In this document: positions 6,628 through 10,999 of the stretch, piece after piece | Numbering within the stretch: the first letter of the stretch is position 1 | How the letters are laid out: the number at the start of each line of letters is the position of its first letter | Assembly (NCBI GenBank): GCA_905182825.1 | Contig: CAJJDJ010000015.1 | Coordinates: 1-10,999 of the forward strand | Reading direction: 5' to 3' | Source of the DNA: Thiotrichaceae bacterium UBA7359 | GTDB taxonomy: Bacteria; Pseudomonadota; Gammaproteobacteria; Eutrophobiales; Eutrophobiaceae | Length of the DNA stretch: 10,999 nt | Program-made: the position numbers and the translations under genes | Notes under the pieces: generated by a model | Databases searched by the model: none | Told to the model about the DNA's origin: nothing | Seen by the model: the letters and a program-made list of their open reading frames with translations, nothing else

Positions 6628-7473
6628 ATGAGTTCAATATTAAAGCGCGTACTCCACTCATTTATTTTCATTCTAGTTATTATTTGGGTTTTACTGTCAT
6701 TAACAATCTACTTCTACCAATCAAAATTCATCTACTATCCCGATGAGAATATCGCAGCAACTCCTGAGTTGCTATCACTTGAATATAAAGAGCTCACATT
6801 AAGCACAATCGATAACATAGCAATAAATGCCTGGTGGATTCCACATCCTGAAGCGAGAGCAACCCTACTTTTTCTTCATGGTAATGCAGGCAATATTTCA
6901 CATCGCCTTGATAGTATCAATATTTTTCATCAACTAAGTTTATCCGTTTTGATTATTGATTATCGCGGCTATGGAAAGAGCAACGGCGAACCATCAGAGC
7001 AAGGTACCTATCTCGATGCTGAAACGGCCTGGAACTATTTGAATAGTCATAAAGATATTAAGACCGATAACATTGTTATCTTTGGTCGTTCATTAGGTGG
7101 CGCAGTGGCTACATGGCTTGCTGAAAAACATCCACCAGCAGGTTTGATTATAGAGTCAAGTTTTACATCAATCGCTGATATGGGCAAATATTATTACCCC
7201 TACTTGCCGACCACACTCCTGTCGCGTCTTAAGTATTCATCAATGGATAGGGTAAGCAAGATAAAATCACCAACGTTGTTCATTCATAGTAAAGGTGATG
7301 AAATAATTCCATACAAATATAGTGAAAAACTATTTACTGAAGCATTAAAAGAAACGACAACACCAAAATTCTTTCTGGAAACTACCGGAAGTCATAACGA
7401 AGGCTTCTTGCTCAGCGGTGAGAAATATACTGCTGGCCTAGATAGATTTATAACTGATATTGTTAAACAATGA
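6628..7473 (+). CDS. Membrane-anchored alpha/beta hydrolase (ABHD13/Bem46-like)
   Basis: 281 residues. A single N-terminal hydrophobic helix (about 11-30) should anchor it to the inner membrane, followed by FYQSKFIYYPDEN, a typical opening of the Bem46/ABHD13-type family. The fold motifs are the oxyanion loop LFLHGNAGN (81-89), DYRGYGKSNGEP (111-122), the nucleophile elbow GRSLGG with Ser155, the acid Asp224 in HSKGDEIIP, and His256 in GSHNEGF. The catalytic triad is complete, so an active serine hydrolase is expected. The substrate (ester, thioester or lipid) is unknown. AGG lies a few bases before the ATG. Its stop overlaps the ATG of the AbgT-type transporter (ATGA), which indicates coupled translation and possibly a shared physiological role. 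Confidence 0.88.
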   Translation: MSSILKRVLHSFIFILVIIWVLLSLTIYFYQSKFIYYPDENIAATPELLSLEYKELTLSTIDNIAINAWWIPHPEARATLLFLHGNAGNISHRLDSINIFHQLSLSVLIIDYRGYGKSNGEPSEQGTYLDAETAWNYLNSHKDIKTDNIVIFGRSLGGAVATWLAEKHPPAGLIIESSFTSIADMGKYYYPYLPTTLLSRLKYSSMDRVSKIKSPTLFIHSKGDEIIPYKYSEKLFTEALKETTTPKFFLETTGSHNEGFLLSGEKYTAGLDRFITDIVKQ

Positions 7474-8954
7474 AATTTCTATCGTTCATTGAAAGAACAG
7501 GTAATAAACTACCCGATCCAGCTACCCTCTTCTTAGTAGGCATAATAACTATTACTATTCTTTCAACGATAATCGCAAATCTAGGCTGGAGTGTTGTAGA
7601 TTCTAAAGGCAATACGGTCGTCGCCTTTGACCTCACCTCTTCTGAAGGAGCTTGGTGGTTATTATCAACAATGGTAAATAATTTTATCAGTTTTCCTCCT
7701 CTCGGTATTGTATTAGTCGGCATGTTAGGAATTGGGCTTGCAGAAAAAACCGGCTTCCTCCCTGCCTTATTACATTTTTCAATAACGCATGTTCACCAAC
7801 GGTTATTAACACCTGCAACCATGTTCCTCGGCATTATATCGTCGGTAGCGTTGGATGCTGGTTATGTTGTACTCATTCCAATAGCGGCTGCGCTTTATAT
7901 TGCAGCAGGACGTTCACCGCTGACTGGAATCGCGGTTTCATTTGCGGGCGTTTCTGCGGGTTTTGGTGCAAATCTATTTATATCAGCGCTGGATCCGCTA
8001 TTAGCCGGGTTTACACAATCGGGTGCGCAAATTATTGATGCCGACTACCAAGTTGCTGTTACTGGTAATTGGTGGTTCATGATTATCTCAACCATTATTT
8101 TAACTTTCGTCGGTTGGTTCGTGACAGAACGCTTTGTAGAACCTGCAATAGAGGGTGTTGCAGATCAGAATCTCGATGATAATTATAACAAACTCAATAA
8201 AACAGAAAGACGTGCACTAATCTGTTCAGTATTGTCAGTATTCATATTATTAATCGCCTTATTTTTTGCCATCACATCAACGAATGGTCCTCTCTTTGGT
8301 GTAGGGAAACGTTTCGACCGTTGGATAGAAGCAACTGTTCCCTTATTATTTATCCTTTTCTTTATCCCGGGATTAATTTACGGCGCTCTTGCAGGTACCA
8401 TTAAGAATGATCGTGATGTTGCCAGCATCCTCGGTGAGGTTATGGCGCGATTAGGACCCTATATCGTACTTGCGTTCTTTGCCGCTCAATTTATCGCTGC
8501 GTTTAATCAGTCTGGGATTGGTCAGATGCTGGCTATCGCAGGTGGTCAGTTCCTTCGCCAATTGATGGTACAAGATGCATTATTACTAAGCTGTTTTGTC
8601 TTGATGGTCGTTATTATTAACCTTGTTATTGGTTCTTCTTCAGCAAAATACGCCTTTTTTGCCCCTGTATTTGTGCCAATGCTAATGCAGGTTGGTATCA
8701 GCCCCGAACTCACTCAAGCGGCTTATCGTGTTGGCGACTCAGTTAGCAATGTCATCACACCAATGAACCCTTATATGATTATCATCATTATTGAGGTAAG
8801 AAAATATGTACGAGGTTCGGGGCTCGGCACGGTAGTGGCCATGATGTTGCCCTATACCATCGCATTTTTAATCGTATGGTTAATATTACTGTTTATATGG
8901 GTCAATACGGGCTTACCCCTGGGTCCTGGTGGAAACTTATACTATAAATTTTAG
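7470..8954 (+). CDS. AbgT-family transporter
   Basis: 494 residues, close to the usual 500-520, with many hydrophobic helices across the whole length. The family (AbgT, MtrF, YdaH) includes the p-aminobenzoyl-glutamate importer of E. coli and antimetabolite (sulfonamide) exporters. Family segments seen are NKLPDPATLF (12-21), a periplasmic region with SSEG (57-60), NNFISFPPLGIVLVGMLGIGLAEKTGFL, SSVALDAGYVVLIPIAAALY, AGFGANLF..ALDPLLAG (Asp175), GSSSAKYAFFAPVFVPM (388-404) and YRVGDSVSNVITPMNPY (419-435). Where many relatives read FNW after AAQF, this one reads FNQ (Gln347), a point I recall and could not check. Substrate and direction are not readable. The start codon overlaps the hydrolase stop, and no separate Shine-Dalgarno is seen. 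Confidence 0.93.
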   Translation: MKFLSFIERTGNKLPDPATLFLVGIITITILSTIIANLGWSVVDSKGNTVVAFDLTSSEGAWWLLSTMVNNFISFPPLGIVLVGMLGIGLAEKTGFLPALLHFSITHVHQRLLTPATMFLGIISSVALDAGYVVLIPIAAALYIAAGRSPLTGIAVSFAGVSAGFGANLFISALDPLLAGFTQSGAQIIDADYQVAVTGNWWFMIISTIILTFVGWFVTERFVEPAIEGVADQNLDDNYNKLNKTERRALICSVLSVFILLIALFFAITSTNGPLFGVGKRFDRWIEATVPLLFILFFIPGLIYGALAGTIKNDRDVASILGEVMARLGPYIVLAFFAAQFIAAFNQSGIGQMLAIAGGQFLRQLMVQDALLLSCFVLMVVIINLVIGSSSAKYAFFAPVFVPMLMQVGISPELTQAAYRVGDSVSNVITPMNPYMIIIIIEVRKYVRGSGLGTVVAMMLPYTIAFLIVWLILLFIWVNTGLPLGPGGNLYYKF

Positions 8955-8979
8955 TGAAAAGTATAAACCATGCTATGAT
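8951..8979 (+). promoter_or_regulatory. Extended -10 promoter for the DUF1820 gene
   Basis: TGCTATGAT (8971-8979) is an extended -10 (TGn plus TATGAT, 5 of 6). The -35 position with a 17-base spacer is TTAGTG (8951-8956), a weak match overlapping the abgT-like stop codon. The start would fall near 8986, within TCGCCCGC. Such a GC-rich discriminator stands out in this AT-rich DNA and is typical of growth-rate or stringently controlled promoters. The leader would be about 45 bases. Confidence 0.6.
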
Positions 8980-9003
8980 TCGCCCGCTTTTAAATCAAGC
9001 ATG
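8969..9003. repeat. Inverted repeat spanning the DUF1820 promoter
   Basis: CATGCT (8969-8974), a single unpaired A, then TGATT (8976-8980) pair with AATCA (8993-8997) and AGCATG (8998-9003). This is an 11-bp perfect stem with one bulge and a 12-base loop. It covers the -10 and the likely +1. In an AbgT read-through transcript it would form a hairpin 14 bases past the stop, but no U-tract follows, so a classical terminator is unlikely. As DNA it could be an operator. Confidence 0.6.
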
Positions 9004-9030
9004 CAACTAAAATAGGCTTATATATCAAAA

Positions 9031-9369
9031 ATGTCAGAAAATAATATTTACAAAGTCATCTTTCACAACCAAGGCAAGGTCTTCGAAGTCTATGCCAAGA
9101 GTGTACATCACGATGCAATGTTTGGTTTTATTGAAATTGAAGAACTTGTTTTTGGTGAAAAAACAACCGTTGTTGTTGATCCGACCGAAGAAAGCCTCAA
9201 AAGTGAATTTGAAGGTGTAGAAAGAAGTTTTGTACCTTTGCATTCAATTATTCGTATCGATGAAGTTAAAAAGCATGGTACTGCAAAGATTACAGAGGGG
9301 GGAACAAAAGAAGGAAATATCATGCCATTTCCCGTTTATACCAAATCAAGTGGTGATTCTGACACATAG
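9031..9369 (+). CDS. DUF1820 family protein
   Basis: 112 residues, soluble, with no signal peptide or membrane segment. The sequence matches the DUF1820 pattern: YKVIFHNQGKVFEVYAKSV (7-25), a central GFIEIEELVFGEKTTVVVDPTEE stretch, SEFEGVERSFVPLHSIIRIDEV (62-83), and a C-terminal PFPVY. The family is common in gammaproteobacteria and has no established function that I know of. The shape (beta-rich, about 100 residues) suggests a small cytoplasmic protein. It appears to be transcribed alone from the extended -10 promoter at 8971-8979, after AbgT and before a convergent gene. The ribosome site is weak: the only AGG (9014-9016) is 14 bases from the ATG. Confidence 0.92.
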   Translation: MSENNIYKVIFHNQGKVFEVYAKSVHHDAMFGFIEIEELVFGEKTTVVVDPTEESLKSEFEGVERSFVPLHSIIRIDEVKKHGTAKITEGGTKEGNIMPFPVYTKSSGDSDT

Positions 9370-9393
9370 TTATCGCTACTTTAAAGTGATAAC
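9369..9393. terminator. Hairpin between convergent DUF1820 and HDAC-like genes
   Basis: A 9-bp stem, GTTATCGCT/AGTGATAAC (one G-U pair), with a 7-base loop starts at the last base of the DUF1820 stop. Its position between two convergent genes suggests a two-way termination or transcript-end structure, though neither side has a strong U-tract. Confidence 0.45.
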
Positions 9394-9441
9394 CATTAGA
9401 ATATAGCAGAAAGACTATCTACTAATTGCCATCAATTAAAG

Positions 9442-10434
9442 TCATTTATGTAATAAGGGAGATATATGCGCATTCACTGCACTGGCAATACCCTTCAAGT
9501 TATATCCGCCCTCTAACATTGAAACAATTCGACCATCACAGTGGGTGTTCGCAATTCTCATGACGATTTTTGTCATAGTTGCAAATCCAGTATCTGTAAT
9601 ATCTAAACATCCGAGCAAATCATGAGCGCGGCTATCAAAACCAGCTGAGATCAATATCAAATCTGGCTTAAATCTATTTGCGGCAGGTATTAAAACAGAT
9701 TTATAAATATCAACAATAGCTTGGTCATTAGTTCCACAGGGAAGATGTATATTGATGTTATAACCTAACCCCCTACCTTTTCCCTTTTTAATAGGGTCAC
9801 CCGTGCCAGGATAAGCATGAAAATCATGTGTTGAAAAATACAAAACACTTGGGTCGTCATAAAACATGGCCTCTGTTGCGTTGCCATGATGATAATCCCA
9901 ATCAATTATTAAAATATTTTTTAAACCATACTTCTTTTGTGCATAACGAGCTGCTATAGCAATAGTATTATAATAACAAAAGCCCTCTTCTTTGCCTGTA
10001 TTCAAAGCGTGGTGTCCTGGTGGTCTTGTGGCACAAAATGCATTATCTATTGCTTTAGTAACGACTTGGTCTAACGCTGCAAGACATCCACGTACTGCTG
10101 CTACTGCTACTTTGTGTGAGATGGGCGTATTATTTTTAATTGATGCAATGTGTGATTTGGTATGAACCGTTTGTAACCAGTCTCCAATTTCTGGCTTGAG
10201 ACTAATTTGAATTAAATCATTCCAAATATCTGACTCCTCCATGATATTTTGAATGAATTTCATTCGATCTGGCGTCTCGGGATGTTCAGGAGAAATATGG
10301 TGTAATAAAAATATTGGGTCATTGACATAACCAGTTTTATTTAATAGTTTTAGCCTTTCTGCACCAGAAAGTCGATAGTTAAAAGATAACAAAAAAGTTG
10401 ATAAAACACTGTTTATGAAAATTCTTCGGTTCAT
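9442..10434 (-). CDS. Histone-deacetylase-family zinc amidohydrolase with a Tat-like signal peptide
   Basis: Member of the arginase/deacetylase-fold HDAC family, which in bacteria includes acetylpolyamine amidohydrolases and AcuC-like enzymes; they remove acyl groups from amines using zinc. From the ATG at 10434 it has 330 residues. It shows RPPGHHA with the His pair 141-142, DWDYHHGNAT with zinc ligands Asp180 and His182, STHDFHAYPGTG, SAGFDSR with zinc ligand Asp267, and LEGGYN with catalytic Tyr311. All catalytic residues are present. The N-terminus MNRRIFINSVLSTFLLSF has a twin-arginine pair followed by a hydrophobic stretch and a SGA end, so export by Tat is likely. A TTG at 10485 would give 347 residues but would bury this signal, so the ATG is preferred. 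The substrate is unknown. It is convergent with DUF1820 and divergent from the exported protein at 10531. Confidence 0.9.
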   Translation of the reverse strand: MNRRIFINSVLSTFLLSFNYRLSGAERLKLLNKTGYVNDPIFLLHHISPEHPETPDRMKFIQNIMEESDIWNDLIQISLKPEIGDWLQTVHTKSHIASIKNNTPISHKVAVAAVRGCLAALDQVVTKAIDNAFCATRPPGHHALNTGKEEGFCYYNTIAIAARYAQKKYGLKNILIIDWDYHHGNATEAMFYDDPSVLYFSTHDFHAYPGTGDPIKKGKGRGLGYNINIHLPCGTNDQAIVDIYKSVLIPAANRFKPDLILISAGFDSRAHDLLGCLDITDTGFATMTKIVMRIANTHCDGRIVSMLEGGYNLKGIASAVNAHISPLLHK

Positions 10435-10468
10435 TTTATCTGGAAAAACTGTTGATTTAGAAAATAGT

Positions 10469-10502
10469 CTGTATACAGTGACCAAATATATACCAATTTC
10501 AA
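10469..10502 (-). promoter_or_regulatory. Weak promoter candidate for the HDAC-like gene, with palindrome CTGTATACAG
   Basis: On the - strand TATACA (10477-10472) could be a -10, with TTGAAA (10502-10497) upstream, but the 19-base spacer is long. The -10 lies inside the perfect 10-bp palindrome CTGTATACAG (10469-10478). It sits about 35 bases before the ATG at 10434. It is not a LexA box, because the half-sites are too close. Confidence 0.28.
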
Positions 10503-10530
10503 GCTAACATGGCTAATAATTTAAACGTAA

Positions 10531-10999
10531 ATGAAAGTAATGAAGATTCCTCCAAATAACTTTTTTGCAATTTCTTTAGTATCTATTTTGTTGCTGTCAT
10601 CCTTTTCAGTATCAGCAGAATGGGAAGTGATAACTCATACAAATACAAATAGTGAGAATCAAACACAGGTTGCTTTTAATGAGAATGAAAATGGGTATAC
10701 CCTTGAAATATATAAAGATAGTGTAGAGGCAATTCGCCTGCGATTTAGTTTAAAGACAAAACTTGATGTGTTTTCAAAAGGAATTTGTCCGTCTTATCAA
10801 ATTGACAATAGTATGGCGGTTAATCGTTCTATCAATGAGGCGCCTTGTCTGACTGATAGGGTTTGGAGTGAATTTATTTTAGCTTATGTTAACAACTTTA
10901 ATGTCTCTTCTACAAAACTTGATGCATTTATGAACGGCAGCAAAGTCATATTTCGCTTTATGCTTGAAAATGGCAGCTACATGGAAACAGAATTTTCCT
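10531..10999 (+). CDS. Exported protein of unknown function, N-terminal part
   Basis: An open frame runs to the window end (about 156 codons, no stop). Two in-frame starts are possible, ATG at 10531 and ATG at 10540; a TAA at 10528-10530 blocks anything earlier. The N-terminus NNFFAISLVSILLLSSFSVSA is a clear signal peptide, with cleavage likely before EWEV. The mature part is polar and probably beta-rich, with two cysteines (in GICPSYQ and APCLTD) that could form a disulfide, consistent with the periplasm. I do not recognise the family. It is divergent from the HDAC-like gene and shares a short control region of about 96 bases with it. Confidence 0.7.
   Translation, partial: MKVMKIPPNNFFAISLVSILLLSSFSVSAEWEVITHTNTNSENQTQVAFNENENGYTLEIYKDSVEAIRLRFSLKTKLDVFSKGICPSYQIDNSMAVNRSINEAPCLTDRVWSEFILAYVNNFNVSSTKLDAFMNGSKVIFRFMLENGSYMETEFS

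Noticed and set aside
969..9005. Near-identical 18-mers TTTTAAATCAAG[T/C]ATGCA at 969-986 and 8988-9005
   Set aside because: A single mismatch over 18 AT-rich bases is within what chance allows in 11 kb. The copies sit in unrelated contexts, and only the second lies in a larger palindrome.
9034..9323. Open frames of about 70 codons on the - strand inside the DUF1820 gene
   Set aside because: They are antisense shadows of a well-conserved coding sequence, with low-complexity translations and no ribosome site.
10469..10478. LexA-like box CTGTATACAG
   Set aside because: A LexA site needs CTGT and ACAG separated by eight bases; here they are two bases apart.
10509..10559. 16-codon ORF beginning MANNLNVNE upstream of the exported protein
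   Set aside because: Too short to support, with no ribosome site, and it overlaps the better-supported signal-peptide frame.

Overview
The window reads as chromosomal DNA from an AT-rich gammaproteobacterium. The best evidence is the block trxB (+), then ftsK, lolA and rarA (all on -). This matches the E. coli order trxB-lrp-ftsK-lolA-rarA, except that lrp is missing. A DUF1820 protein, a family typical of gammaproteobacteria, and an AbgT-family transporter fit the same picture. No mobile element, tRNA, rRNA or CRISPR array was seen. I cannot name the genus.

Left part (1-4215, - strand): the first 233 codons of rarA (replication-fork AAA+ ATPase, cut by the window edge), an AT-rich gap of about 560 bases, lolA (periplasmic lipoprotein carrier), and ftsK (division and chromosome-segregation DNA translocase). 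ftsK stops 8 bases before lolA starts, so these two are very likely one transcript. The gap before rarA holds a candidate rarA promoter overlapped by an 18-bp perfect palindrome. The 5' end of ftsK contains an 18-base A run that puts the best-placed ATG out of frame with the rest of the gene.

Middle (4216-6028, + strand): a divergent control region, trxB (thioredoxin reductase), a hairpin, and an exported TPR protein.

Right-middle (6066-9369, + strand): a tight run of a 43-codon zinc-ribbon-like ORF, a four-helix membrane protein of unknown family, a membrane-anchored alpha/beta hydrolase and an AbgT-type transporter. The first pair overlaps by 13 nt and the last pair by 4 nt (ATGA), so coupled translation is likely. 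A separate DUF1820 gene follows, with its own extended -10 promoter inside an unusual inverted repeat.

Right end: on -, a histone-deacetylase-fold zinc amidohydrolase that appears to carry a Tat signal peptide; divergent from it on +, the start of an unidentified exported protein that runs off the window.

Most of the window is ordinary housekeeping sequence. The points most worth checking are the ftsK homopolymer, the Tat-type HDAC-like enzyme, the zinc-ribbon and membrane-protein pair with one missing cysteine, the loss of the LolA Arg43 equivalent, and the palindrome around the DUF1820 promoter. I did not find a clearly new multi-gene system.
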